From Rhodoferax koreense (GTDB taxonomy: Bacteria; Pseudomonadota; Gammaproteobacteria; Burkholderiales; Burkholderiaceae_C): DNA of 64,000 nucleotides. The DNA is taken from the NCBI RefSeq assembly GCF_001955695.1, contig NZ_CP019236.1:5704001-5768000 (forward strand), written 5' to 3'. The notes beneath the pieces were generated by a model. The model was given only the letters and a program-made list of their open reading frames with translations. It was not told the origin of the DNA and ran no database searches. Shown piece by piece: positions 36,328 to 45,646 of the stretch. Numbering within the stretch: the stretch's first letter is position 1; each line of letters opens with the position of its first letter. A program made the translations under genes and the position numbers.

Positions 36328-37718
36328 CCACCGACCTCAAGAACCTCTACGCCGACCGCCGTGCCCAGGTCGCCCGCCGGCTCGGCGCCGGCGGCATCGC
36401 CATCATCCCCACGGCGCCCGAGCAGCAGCGCAACCGCGACAGCGACTTCCAGTTCCGCGCCGACAGCTACTTCTACTACCTCACCGGCTTCAACGAACCC
36501 AACGCCTGGCTGGTGCTGACCGGCGAGGGCCATGCCACGCTGTTCTGCGCGCCGAAGGACCTGGAGCGCGAAATCTGGGATGGCTTTCGCCTCGGCCCCG
36601 ACGCCGCGCCACCTACGCTCGGCGTGCAGTCGGCGCACCCGGTGGCCGAACTCGGCACCCGCCTGCCGCGGCTGCTGGAAAACCGCAGCACCGTCTGGTA
36701 CCCGTTCGCCACGCACAAGGGCCTGGAAGCCAAGATCGATGGCTGGCTCTCCAGCGTGCGGGCACGCGTGCGCTACGGTGCGCTGTGCCCCGAAACCCAG
36801 CGCGACCTGTGCGTGGTGCTCGACGAGATGCGCCTGATCAAGGACGAACACGAGAAGGAAGTGATGCGCCGCGCCTCGGCCATCAGCGCCGGCGCCCATG
36901 TGCGCGCGATGCAGCTCTCCGCCCGCATGCTGCGCGCCGGCGAAGAAGTGCGCGAATACCACCTGGACGCCGAACTGCTGCACGAATTCCGCCGCCATGG
37001 CTCTCAGTACCCGGCCTACGGCTCCATCGTCGCCGCCGGTGCCAACGCCTGCGTGCTGCACTACCGTGCCGATGCCGCGCCGGTGCGCAGCGGCGAGCTG
37101 GTGCTGATCGACGCCGGCTGCGAACTCGACGGCTACGCCAGCGACATCACCCGCACCTTCCCGGCCAACGGCAAGTTCACCGGCCCGCAGCGCGCGCTGT
37201 ACGACCTCGTGCTGGCCAGCCAGGACGCCGCCATCGCCGCCACCAAGGCCGGCGCCCGCTTCACCGACCCGCACGAGGCCACCGTCAAGGTGCTGGCGCA
37301 GGGCATGCTCGACGTCGGCCTGCTCGACAAAAACAAGGTCGGCACGGTGGACGACGTGATCGAATCGCGCGCCTACTTCGCCTACTACATGCACCGCACC
37401 GGCCACTGGCTCGGCATGGACGTGCACGACTGCGGCAGCTACGTGGAAGCGTCGGAACTCGGCAACAGCAGCGAACGCAAGGACCCGCTGTCCGGTGAAA
37501 CCATCACCAACCGCCCCAGCCGCATCCTGCGCCCGGGCATGGTGTTGACCATCGAACCCGGCCTCTACGTGCGCCCCGGCGAGGGTGTGCCGGAGGCCTT
37601 CCACAACATCGGCATCCGCATCGAGGACGACGCCATCGTGACCGAAACCGGCTGCGAGCTGATCACGCGCGGCGTACCGGTGAAGGCCGACGAGATCGAA
37701 GCCCTGATGCGCGGTTGA
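36324..37718 (+). CDS. pepP: Xaa-Pro aminopeptidase (aminopeptidase P)
   Basis: A dinuclear-metal peptidase of 464 residues that removes an N-terminal residue before proline. The N-terminal creatinase-like domain starts near YADRRAQVARRL. The pita-bread domain carries the ligands in VLIDAGCELDGYASDITRTF, HRTGHWLGMDVHD, LTIEPGLYV and GIRIEDD. It is in one transcription unit with speD, murU and the MOSC gene. Confidence 0.95.
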   Translation: MTTDLKNLYADRRAQVARRLGAGGIAIIPTAPEQQRNRDSDFQFRADSYFYYLTGFNEPNAWLVLTGEGHATLFCAPKDLEREIWDGFRLGPDAAPPTLGVQSAHPVAELGTRLPRLLENRSTVWYPFATHKGLEAKIDGWLSSVRARVRYGALCPETQRDLCVVLDEMRLIKDEHEKEVMRRASAISAGAHVRAMQLSARMLRAGEEVREYHLDAELLHEFRRHGSQYPAYGSIVAAGANACVLHYRADAAPVRSGELVLIDAGCELDGYASDITRTFPANGKFTGPQRALYDLVLASQDAAIAATKAGARFTDPHEATVKVLAQGMLDVGLLDKNKVGTVDDVIESRAYFAYYMHRTGHWLGMDVHDCGSYVEASELGNSSERKDPLSGETITNRPSRILRPGMVLTIEPGLYVRPGEGVPEAFHNIGIRIEDDAIVTETGCELITRGVPVKADEIEALMRG

Positions 37719-37732
37719 ACGCGGCGCCGGCC

Positions 37733-38317
37733 ATGCCCGACATCCAGCTCCTGGGCATCCAGGTCGGCACGGCACGGCCGCTGCGCGCCGGCCACCGCAA
37801 GGTGTCGTCGGCCATCGGCAAGACCGCCGTCGATGGCCCGCTGCTGGCCGGACCGCTCGGGCTGGCGGGCGACATGCAGGCCGACCTCGCCGTGCACGGG
37901 GGACCGGACAAGGCGGTGTACGCCTATCCGGCCGCGCACTACGCTTTCTGGCGGCAGCAGCGGCTCGACCATGGCGCAAGCCTTTTCGACGAAACACTGC
38001 CCCATGGCTTCGTCGGCGAAAACCTCAGCATCGACGGTCTGCTGGAGGACGCCGCCTTCATCGGCGACGAACTGCATTTCCCGCAATGCACGTTGCGCAT
38101 CACCGCGCCGCGCGAACCCTGCTTCAAATTCAACGCCGTGATGGGGTTCTCGCAGGCGGCGAAGGCGATGGTGCAATCCGGCCGCTGCGGCTTCTACCTG
38201 GCGGTGACGCGACCGGGGCCGATCGCCGCTGGCGAAACGGCGCGGCTCGTGACGGGACCACGCCGGACCTCGGTGGCACTGGCCTTCGCCGCCAGCATGG
38301 CCCGCCGCAGCCTTTGA
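37733..38317 (+). CDS. MOSC-domain protein (YiiM-like)
   Basis: A MOSC-domain protein of 194 residues. The patterns HGGPDKAVYAYP, GFVGENLSIDG and the conserved cysteine in APREPCFKFN match YiiM-type molybdenum-cofactor sulfurase C-terminal domains, which in E. coli reduce N-hydroxylated compounds. The ATG at 37733 is preferred; a TTG at 37715 overlaps the pepP stop. It lies 14 bp after pepP in the same operon. Confidence 0.85.
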   Translation: MPDIQLLGIQVGTARPLRAGHRKVSSAIGKTAVDGPLLAGPLGLAGDMQADLAVHGGPDKAVYAYPAAHYAFWRQQRLDHGASLFDETLPHGFVGENLSIDGLLEDAAFIGDELHFPQCTLRITAPREPCFKFNAVMGFSQAAKAMVQSGRCGFYLAVTRPGPIAAGETARLVTGPRRTSVALAFAASMARRSL

Positions 38318-38521
38318 ACGGGCCGGGCATTCGATCCCGGCCGCACGCGCTCCTCGGAAAAAGTGACTTCCCAGTCTATTTTGTGACGGAGTTGTGGCGA
38401 AATAGTCAAGAACTGCGCACAGTGCTGTGCACGGTTGCGAACACCACGGGATAATTCCGCCTTCCCACGCCGTGCCCGCGGCGATGTCGACCACCCCACC
38501 CCGCGTTCGCGTCCGCCGACC

Positions 38522-40642
38522 ATGGCCCAGCTTTTCATTGCCGTTCACTACAACCTCTGGGTCGTCGGCCTGTCGTTCCTGATCGCCAGTTTCGCGTCCT
38601 ATGTGGCGCTGGACCTGGCCAAACGTGTGCGCACGCCCGACCGGATGCTGGCGCGCGGCTGGTGGATCGGCGGCTCGGCGGCCATGGGCACCGGCATCTG
38701 GTCCATGCATTTCGTCGGCATGCAGGCGGCCGCCTTCCCGTTCGCCGTGGGCTTCGGTTATGCGGTCACCGGGCTGTCGTGGGTGGCAGCCGTGGCGGTT
38801 TCGGCGGTGGCGCTGTTCATTGCCAGCCGGGCCCGGCTGACACGGTTCCGGCTGGCCGTGGGAGCGCTGTCGATGGGTGCGGGCATCTGTGTGATGCACT
38901 ACACCGGCATGGCGGCCATGGACATGGCGCCGGGGATCCGCTGGTCGGCCGGCTGGGTGGCGGCCTCCATCTTCATCGCCGTGGCCGCCTCCGCCGTGGC
39001 CCTGATGATCTTCTTCGGGCTGCGTAGGCTGAGCGGCAACGCCGCACGCTGGGGCCAACTGGCGGCCGCGCTGGTGATGGGCACGGCGATCTGCGGCATG
39101 CACTACACCGGCATGGCCGCGGCCGGATTCGCCGAGGGCTCGGTCTGCCTCAGCGCCAATGAACTGCGCGGCGACAGCCTCGGGCTGCTGGTGTCGGTGG
39201 CGACCATCGTGCTGCTCACGCTCACCATGTTCACCTCGGCCATCGACGCGCGCATGCAGGGCAAGGCGGCCGATCTGGCGGCCTCGCTGCAGACCGCCAA
39301 CACCGAACTGCAGCAGCTCGCCTTCCGGGACGCGCTCACCGGCCTGCCCAACCGCCTGCTGTTCGACGACCGCGTGACGCTGGCCGTGGAACGCTGCGCG
39401 CGCGATGGCTCGGGCCTGGCCGTGATGTTCGTCGATCTGGACGGGTTCAAGCCGGTGAACGACTCCTTCGGGCACCGCTTCGGCGACGAGGTCCTGCGCG
39501 AGATGGCGCGGCGCGTTGCCGCACAGGCGCGCAGCACCGACACCGTGGCGCGCGTCGGCGGCGACGAATTCGTGCTGCTGCTCGAAGGCAACCCCGACAC
39601 CACCGCCACGGCGCAGATCGCGCAGCGCATCATCGACGCGATCACCATGCCGGTAACCGGCGCCGAACACGAGGTGCGGCTGTCGTGCTCGATCGGCGTG
39701 GCCATGTACCCGTCCGACGGCCCGCGCGAGCAGCTCATGGCCCATGCGGACGCCGCCATGTACGCCGCCAAGCGCGGCGGCGGTACGGCCTATGCGTTCT
39801 TCGAGCCGCACATGAATGCCGGCGTACGCGAGCAGATCGAACTGCAGCGCGACCTGCGCCAGGCCATCGAGCGCGGCGAACTCGAGCTGCACTACCAGCC
39901 CAAGGTGAGCTCCGGGCGCAACGTGATCACCGGCGTGGAGGCACTTGCGCGCTGGAAACATCCGGTGCGCGGCATGCTGAGCCCCGGCGTGTTCATCCCG
40001 ATTGCCGAACGCTTCGGCCTGATCAACGCGCTGGGCAACTGGGTGATCGAAGAAGCCTGCCATCAGGTCAGCCGATGGCGCGACCAGGGCCTGCGCATCC
40101 GCGTGGCGATCAACCTGTCGGTCCACCAGTTGCGCCAGGACGACCTCGTGCCGCGTGTGGAAAAGGCGCTGCGTACCCACCATCTCGACCCGGCCCTGGT
40201 GATCTTCGAGGTCACGGAGTCGGTGGCCATGGAGGACGCGGCCGGCACGCTGGCGACCTTCGAGCGGCTCGGCGGCATCGGCGTGAAGCTGTCGATCGAC
40301 GACTTCGGCACCGGCTATTCCAGCCTGTCCTACCTGCGCCAGCTGCAGGTGAGCCAGCTGAAGATCGACCAGTCCTTCGTGCGCGACCTGGAAACCAGCG
40401 CCGACGCCCGCGCCATCGTCAAGGCCGTGGTCGGCCTGGCCCATGCGCTGAACCTCAGCGTGGTGGCCGAGGGCGTGGAAACCGAAGCCCAGCGCGACGT
40501 GTTGACCGCGCTGAAATGCGACGAGCTGCAGGGCTACCTGTACGCCAAGCCGATGACGGCGGCGCTCATGGGCCAGTGGGCGCTGGACATCGACCCGCCC
40601 ACCGACATGAAGTTCGCGAATTCGACTTTCGTCGACCTCTGA
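38522..40642 (+). CDS. MHYT-GGDEF-EAL membrane c-di-GMP turnover protein
   Basis: The protein has 706 residues. Seven N-terminal membrane helices carry three MHYT-type motifs (MHFVGM, MHYTGM, MHYTGM), thought to bind copper and sense a gas such as oxygen, CO or NO. The cyclase motif GGDEF is intact at 346-350, and the phosphodiesterase motif EAL is intact at 473-475, followed by NLSVHQL and DDFGTGYSS. Both activities are therefore possible. The ATG at 38522 begins the MHYT part. The 204-bp gap before it shows no clear promoter. Confidence 0.94.
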   Translation: MAQLFIAVHYNLWVVGLSFLIASFASYVALDLAKRVRTPDRMLARGWWIGGSAAMGTGIWSMHFVGMQAAAFPFAVGFGYAVTGLSWVAAVAVSAVALFIASRARLTRFRLAVGALSMGAGICVMHYTGMAAMDMAPGIRWSAGWVAASIFIAVAASAVALMIFFGLRRLSGNAARWGQLAAALVMGTAICGMHYTGMAAAGFAEGSVCLSANELRGDSLGLLVSVATIVLLTLTMFTSAIDARMQGKAADLAASLQTANTELQQLAFRDALTGLPNRLLFDDRVTLAVERCARDGSGLAVMFVDLDGFKPVNDSFGHRFGDEVLREMARRVAAQARSTDTVARVGGDEFVLLLEGNPDTTATAQIAQRIIDAITMPVTGAEHEVRLSCSIGVAMYPSDGPREQLMAHADAAMYAAKRGGGTAYAFFEPHMNAGVREQIELQRDLRQAIERGELELHYQPKVSSGRNVITGVEALARWKHPVRGMLSPGVFIPIAERFGLINALGNWVIEEACHQVSRWRDQGLRIRVAINLSVHQLRQDDLVPRVEKALRTHHLDPALVIFEVTESVAMEDAAGTLATFERLGGIGVKLSIDDFGTGYSSLSYLRQLQVSQLKIDQSFVRDLETSADARAIVKAVVGLAHALNLSVVAEGVETEAQRDVLTALKCDELQGYLYAKPMTAALMGQWALDIDPPTDMKFANSTFVDL

Positions 40643-40652
40643 ACCACGCGGC

Positions 40653-42224
40653 TCAGCCGACCCGGCTGCCCACGCGGTGGCCGTGCGTCAAGGCCTCCTC
40701 GAAAATCGAATAACCCGACAGGTCGCTGTGCGCGAACCACAGTCGCTGCCCGGCCGCACGCGACTGCAAGGCCGCCAGCGCCGCGCTGCGGCGGATGCCC
40801 GGCACCGGCGTGCTCATCGCATGGCCGTAGCGCGTGATGTCGATCCGCGTGGCCTTGGCGGGCAGGTCGGGGTGCGGCGCGGCGAACTCGGCCCACAGCA
40901 CATCGCGCCAATGGGTCCACGGCTCGTCAAACAGCACCTGCCTGCGCGCCGGCGCCAGCCCCAGGGCGCGGTAGCAGGTGAGCACGGTCGCGCCGGGCAC
41001 CGGCAGCAGGCTCTGGTGCATGGCATCGACATAACCCAGGCCTTCCGCACCCGGGCGGCTGTCGTAGACCACGTTGTCCCAGCTCGGCGCGGCACCGGGC
41101 CGGTCGTCCAGCGGCGCGCGCAGGTGCACGTTGGCCACGAGCCACGGCGCATAACGCAGTTGGGCGGCGGCCTCGCGCAGCGCGGGCGGCGGGTTCTCGA
41201 CCAGGCGCGCGGCAACGAACAGTGGCAGCGCCACGATGCAGTGGTCAGCCTGCCAGCGGCGCAGGGTCGATGTGGCCGCATCGAAGGCATCGACCTCCAC
41301 GCCGTGCCGGCCCACCGCGATGCGCGCCACCACCTGGCCGGTGTGCTGGCGCCCGCCGAGCGGCGCGGCCAGGCGCCGGGTGAGCCAGGCATTGCCTTCG
41401 GGCCAGGTCAACACGCCTTCGCTCTCGGCCACACCGTCGCCCGGCGCATGGAAGCCATGCCGGCTCGCGAAGTAGTGCAGGCCGGCCCAGGCCGAAACCG
41501 TGGCGATGCCGGCGCCGTAATCGTCGCGGCAGCAGTAGTCGAGGTACCAGCGCAGGTGCGGGTCGGTCAGTTGCTGCAAGTCCAGCCACGCTCCGAATGT
41601 CATAGCATCCAACGCAGGATCCACCTGCGCCAACGACACTTTTGACACAGGAATTGCGAACCAACCCGCGCGCGCCACGCCTTGGGCGAACCGCCGGTAT
41701 TGCGCCAGCGTCTCGGGCTCCACGCCCTGCAGCGGCAACAGGCCGTCCTGCCAGGCGCCGTTGAAGAACAGCCGCTCCTGCGGGCTGTGGCACAGGTGGC
41801 GCTCGTCGTATCGCCACCGCCCGGCCACCCGTTGGCGCAGGCCGAATTCCTCGAGCAGATCCTGCACCTCGCGCGCGTCGTCGCCGGGCACGGGCAGGTA
41901 ATGCGCGCCCAGCGGACAAGGGACGCCGTTCACCGCGCCGCCACGGCTGTTGCCGCCGGCCTGGTCTTCGAGTTCGAGCAAGGCGAAATCCTCGATGCCG
42001 CGCTGGCGCAGCGCACGCGCGGCGGCCAGCCCCGCCACGCCGCCACCGGCGATCACGACCCCCGTGCGCTGCGTGCTCGCGGGCGCGGGCCAGCTGCGGC
42101 GGTCGCGCAGCAGGTGGCCGCGTTCGAAGTTGATGCCGGTGAAGCCGCCTGCGATTTCGGCCGGCGCCTCGCAACCCGTCAAAACCGGCAAGGCCGCGGC
42201 GGCCAGGAAGTCACGGCGTTTCAA
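40653..42224 (-). CDS. FAD-dependent amine oxidase-like protein, Tat-exported lipoprotein
   Basis: The protein has 523 residues. The N-terminus MKRRDFLAAAALPVLTGC combines a twin-arginine (RRDFL) with a lipobox (LTGC, cysteine 18), so it should be exported folded with FAD and lipid-anchored. The FAD site is VVIAGGGVAGLAAARALRQRG then ELEDQAGGN, as in monoamine/polyamine oxidases. It starts with TTG, and that codon overlaps the stop of the upstream spermidine-synthase gene (TTGA), so the two are coupled. A larger open frame upstream lies in the previous gene. The most likely job is oxidation of an amine or polyamine product. Confidence 0.82.
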   Translation of the reverse strand: MKRRDFLAAAALPVLTGCEAPAEIAGGFTGINFERGHLLRDRRSWPAPASTQRTGVVIAGGGVAGLAAARALRQRGIEDFALLELEDQAGGNSRGGAVNGVPCPLGAHYLPVPGDDAREVQDLLEEFGLRQRVAGRWRYDERHLCHSPQERLFFNGAWQDGLLPLQGVEPETLAQYRRFAQGVARAGWFAIPVSKVSLAQVDPALDAMTFGAWLDLQQLTDPHLRWYLDYCCRDDYGAGIATVSAWAGLHYFASRHGFHAPGDGVAESEGVLTWPEGNAWLTRRLAAPLGGRQHTGQVVARIAVGRHGVEVDAFDAATSTLRRWQADHCIVALPLFVAARLVENPPPALREAAAQLRYAPWLVANVHLRAPLDDRPGAAPSWDNVVYDSRPGAEGLGYVDAMHQSLLPVPGATVLTCYRALGLAPARRQVLFDEPWTHWRDVLWAEFAAPHPDLPAKATRIDITRYGHAMSTPVPGIRRSAALAALQSRAAGQRLWFAHSDLSGYSIFEEALTHGHRVGSRVG

Positions 42225-43771
42225 TGCGCCACCACCTTGCCCCACTCCTGCTCGTAGGTCGTCACCAGGATCTGGTTCGATAAACGGTTGACCTCCGCCG
42301 GCACCCGCGCCATGTCGAGCGGAAAGTCGAACAGCAACGGCAGGCTGTTGAGATCGAGGAAACGCAGTCCGGCGGGCAGCGCGGGCGGCAGGCGCCAGGG
42401 CCGGCGGCTGGCCAGCACATAGCCCCACTCGCCGAAACTCGGCACGTGGGCGTGGTAGGGCGTGGCCGTCAGCCCGACGGTTTCGATGGTGCGCACCACG
42501 GTCCAGAAACTCTGGCGCGCCACGAGCGGCGAGGTGGTCTGCACCACGGCGTAGCCGCTGGCCGACAGGTGGCGGTCCAGCAGGGCATAGAAGCTGTTGG
42601 TGTAGAGCTTGCCGATGGCAAAGTTGGTCGGATCGGGGAAGTCGACGACGATCACGTCAAAGGTCTCGTCGGTCTTGTCCAGCCACTGGAACGCATCGGT
42701 GTTGACGATCTTCAACTTCGGTGACGACAGCGAATGGCCATTCAGCCGCGCCAGCGTCGGTTGCTCGCTGAACAGCTTCGTCATGGCCGGATCGAGCTCG
42801 ACCAGCGTGATGCGCTCGACGCTCGGGTACTTCAGGATCTCGCGCACCGCCATGCCGTCGCCGCCACCGAGCACGGCCACCTTCTTCGGCGCACCGTGGG
42901 CCGCCATCGCCGGGTGCACCAGGGCCTCGTGGTAGCGGTATTCGTCGCGTTCGGCGAACTGCAGGTTGCCGTTCAGGAACAGCCGATGACCGGCCTTGCC
43001 GTTCGTCACCACGATGCGCTGGTAGGGCGAGGTGGTGCTGAAGACGATGCCGTCCTGGTAGAACTTGTCTTCGGCCGCCTTGGTGATGTGGTCCGCGCCG
43101 ATGAAACCTCCCGCCAGCGCCAGCAGTACCGCTGCACACGCCGCCGCATGGGCGCCCAGGCGTGGCAACTCGTGCCGGAACAGCCACAGCGCCCACAGCG
43201 CCACGGCCGCATTCATCAGGCCGAACAGCAGGCCGGTGCGGATCAGCCCGAGCTGCGGCACCAGCACCAGCGGGAACGCCACCGACACCGCCAGCGCGCC
43301 GAGGTAGTCGAAGGTCAGCACCTGCGACACCAGGTCCTTCAGCGCCACATTGCGCTTCAGGATGCGCATGACCAGCGGAATCTCCAGCCCCACGAGGATG
43401 CCCACCAGCAACACCAGGCCGTACAGCAGCACACGAAAGCTGCCGGGCAGGTAGGCATTGGCCAGGAACAGCACCGCCGGCAAGGCGCCGCCGGCCAACG
43501 CCACGAGCAACTCGATGCGCAGGAAATGCGCGGGCAATTGCCGCTCGAAGAACCGCGACAGGTAGGAGCCCACGCCCATCGCGAACAGGTAGGTGCCGAT
43601 GATGGTCGAGAACTGCAGCACCGAGTCTCCGAGCAGATAGGAAGCCAGGGCACCCGCCGCCAGCTCGTAAACCAGGCCGCAGGCGGCCACGACGAAGACG
43701 CTGGCGAGCAGCGCGACTTCCATCGGGCGGGGGGCCGCGACCGCGGGGCGCAAGGGCGGCGCCGAAGTCAT
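42221..43771 (-). CDS. Membrane-fused polyamine aminopropyltransferase (spermidine synthase-like)
   Basis: The protein has 516 residues. About seven or eight membrane helices (1-230) precede a spermidine-synthase domain (about 235-495). The AdoMet-type site is VAVLGGGDGMAVREIL followed by TLVELDP; the catalytic region reads VVDFPDPTNFAIGKLY instead of the soluble SpeE's DSSDPVGPA. The enzyme should transfer aminopropyl groups at the membrane. It overlaps the DUF350 gene upstream (ATGA) and the amine-oxidase gene downstream (TTGA). The variant active-site loop leaves the acceptor open; it may not be free putrescine. Confidence 0.87.
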   Translation of the reverse strand: MTSAPPLRPAVAAPRPMEVALLASVFVVAACGLVYELAAGALASYLLGDSVLQFSTIIGTYLFAMGVGSYLSRFFERQLPAHFLRIELLVALAGGALPAVLFLANAYLPGSFRVLLYGLVLLVGILVGLEIPLVMRILKRNVALKDLVSQVLTFDYLGALAVSVAFPLVLVPQLGLIRTGLLFGLMNAAVALWALWLFRHELPRLGAHAAACAAVLLALAGGFIGADHITKAAEDKFYQDGIVFSTTSPYQRIVVTNGKAGHRLFLNGNLQFAERDEYRYHEALVHPAMAAHGAPKKVAVLGGGDGMAVREILKYPSVERITLVELDPAMTKLFSEQPTLARLNGHSLSSPKLKIVNTDAFQWLDKTDETFDVIVVDFPDPTNFAIGKLYTNSFYALLDRHLSASGYAVVQTTSPLVARQSFWTVVRTIETVGLTATPYHAHVPSFGEWGYVLASRRPWRLPPALPAGLRFLDLNSLPLLFDFPLDMARVPAEVNRLSNQILVTTYEQEWGKVVAH

Positions 43772-43992
43772 CACCCGTGGATCGCCGCCGCCACGATGAT
43801 CGAAATCCCGAGGCTCATCGCCGCCACCACCAGGCCGAGCGCCACGTTCTGTTTCTCCACGATTTCGGCCCAGAGGTCGTAAGGCGTGAGTTTGTCGATG
43901 AGCACGAAACACAGCCAGAAAATGACCACGCCGATCAGCGCGAACAGGATGGAGCCGAGGAAGGCCGCGGGCCGGAGCCATTCAAGTGCCAT
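43771..43992 (-). CDS. DUF350 small membrane protein
   Basis: A protein of 73 residues with two membrane helices: FLGSILFALIGVVIFWLCFVLI and, after an acidic loop, LGLVVAAMSLGISIIVAAAI (both quoted in part). The loop TPYDLWAEIVEKQN is typical of DUF350 (YjfL-type) proteins. In other genomes these occur beside spermidine/glutathionylspermidine-synthase-like genes and PspA or SPFH proteins. Its stop overlaps the next start. Confidence 0.9.
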   Translation of the reverse strand: MALEWLRPAAFLGSILFALIGVVIFWLCFVLIDKLTPYDLWAEIVEKQNVALGLVVAAMSLGISIIVAAAIHG

Positions 43993-44043
43993 GGGAATCT
44001 CCTGGTGAAAAACGATGTCGTTGAAGGGCGGCGGGACGGCTTT

Positions 44044-45561
44044 TCATTTGTGCCCGCCGCCGCTGGAAAAACCGCCGAAAGAGCCGCCCGAGCTGCGCGA
44101 TGAGGAGGAAGTGCTGCAATTCTCCACCCGCGGATCGCAGGAAGTGCAGCGGCTCATGAGCGCCAGCAGCACCAGGATCACCACCACCACGAGGATCACG
44201 GTGATGCAGCCCACGCCGCCGCTGCGGCTCACGGGGGAGGCATCGCTGCGCTGGAACAAATCCTTCTTGCCTTCGATCTTGAAGGCGGCGGCGACCGCGT
44301 CGCTGGCGATCAGGCTGCCGGCGGACCAGGTCAGCTCGTTCGCCGACTGCTCCGACGACAGCAGGTTGCGCCCGCTCGCGAAGTCGCGGTTGCTGGTCTT
44401 CTGCCCGCGCGTGACCTGCCAGTAGAACTCGCCAGCCACATAGGCCGTCTCGGCGTAGTAGCTCTCCTTGAGCTGGTAGCGCGTGCCGAGGTAGGTGGCC
44501 TGCTGCGTATTGCCCGGGCTCATCTTCGGCGCCCCCGTGGTGGGCTTGACGAGGCTCCAGCCTTCCTCGGAATCGACCAGGAAGGCAAAGCCGCGCTGGC
44601 GATTGTAGAGCAGGTATTCGCTCCAGCCGAAGTGTTCGTCCGGGTCTTGTGGCGTATAGCCCATGCGGTGCTGGAAGCCCACCACCTGCCACGACACGCC
44701 CTGCAGTTGGCCCAGGCTGCCGAGCGCGATGAGCGGCGCCACCGGCTCGTCCTGTAGGGCATGCGCGAGTTCGCCGCCGATGCCCTGGGAGAGGTCGATC
44801 AGGCTGTGGCAGGCCGGGCAGGCGATGCTCTTGCTGCTGCCGAGCTGCACCGTCACGGGCGCGCCGCAGTTCGGGCAGTTGAACTGCCGGCCGGTGTCTT
44901 GCTTGGTGCTGGTGTCGCGCAGGCCGCTGAGCTTCAGTTCTTCGAGCGACACGGCACGGCCCGTGGATGCAGCCGGTACCGCTGCGCCGTAGTCGATGCT
45001 CAGCACCTCGCCGTCGTCGCTGCGCAGTTCCACCATGGCGAACGGTGTGCCGAGCGCAGGCAGATGCCCGAGTTCGCCCTGCGCCGAGCACAGCGACACC
45101 GTCTGGTTGGAGGTGACGGTGTAGGCCTTGCCGCCCACCGCAGTGGTGGCGCCGACGCGGAAGTGTTCGGCCGCGGGCAGTGCTGCAGCGGCCACAGAAG
45201 CGTCGGCCGGGCGGCTGAACACGTAGGCGCCGTTGTCCTCGCTGAGCACCGCCACGGTGCCGTCGTCGAGCGCGGCGTTCCATTCGGTCCAGCGGCCTTC
45301 GGGGTACTGGTATTGCAGCCGTCCCACCAGCGTGAAGCGGCGCTGCCCGAACAGGCCCGAGGCCATCAGCTGCAACGGGCTGAAGTCGTCGAACAGCTCG
45401 GCCATCTTGCCGATGCGGGTCAGGGTTTCGCCCTGGCGCACCACCGTGCTCTGGCAATAGGCGCAGACCGCATGGGTGGACTGCGCGCTGCGGAATTCCA
45501 CCGGCGCGCCGCAACCCGGGCAGGGCACGCTGTACAGGCGCTGGATCGCGCCCTCAGCCAT
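44044..45561 (-). CDS. DUF4178 protein with two zinc ribbons and C-terminal membrane anchor
   Basis: The protein has 505 residues. A first zinc ribbon (CPGCGAPVEF...CAYC) begins the chain, then a DUF4178 unit, then a second ribbon (CPNCGAPVTV...CPAC near 230) and another DUF4178 unit. One hydrophobic helix (about 455-475) is followed by a cysteine-containing and serine/glycine-rich tail. The function is unknown. DUF4178 proteins accompany SPFH proteins, DUF350 and AdoMet-decarboxylase/spermidine-synthase genes in many bacteria, as here. It precedes the DUF350 gene by 51 bp. Confidence 0.88.
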   Translation of the reverse strand: MAEGAIQRLYSVPCPGCGAPVEFRSAQSTHAVCAYCQSTVVRQGETLTRIGKMAELFDDFSPLQLMASGLFGQRRFTLVGRLQYQYPEGRWTEWNAALDDGTVAVLSEDNGAYVFSRPADASVAAAALPAAEHFRVGATTAVGGKAYTVTSNQTVSLCSAQGELGHLPALGTPFAMVELRSDDGEVLSIDYGAAVPAASTGRAVSLEELKLSGLRDTSTKQDTGRQFNCPNCGAPVTVQLGSSKSIACPACHSLIDLSQGIGGELAHALQDEPVAPLIALGSLGQLQGVSWQVVGFQHRMGYTPQDPDEHFGWSEYLLYNRQRGFAFLVDSEEGWSLVKPTTGAPKMSPGNTQQATYLGTRYQLKESYYAETAYVAGEFYWQVTRGQKTSNRDFASGRNLLSSEQSANELTWSAGSLIASDAVAAAFKIEGKKDLFQRSDASPVSRSGGVGCITVILVVVVILVLLALMSRCTSCDPRVENCSTSSSSRSSGGSFGGFSSGGGHK

Positions 45562-45604
45562 GGGGTGCGCGGCTTGGCTTCAAGTCTTTGATGCCTTCAC
45601 CGCT

Positions 45605-45644
45605 GATGGATATTGCGCGTGCAGCTCCGGAAAACATAGCAAAA
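45605..45644. repeat. Dispersed 40-bp repeat, copy 1
   Basis: Shares 32 of 40 positions with the copy at 56366-56405. Shared blocks include GATGGAT, TGCGC, AGCT and AAAACATAGCAAAA. It lies between two genes of the same operon, directly against the SPFH gene stop. Confidence 0.7.
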
Positions 45645-45646
45645 AG

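Noticed and set aside
37565..40444. Open frame of about 950 codons on the minus strand opposite pepP, MOSC and the MHYT gene
   Set aside because: Antisense to three clear genes, full of His/Gln/Arg, with no motif.
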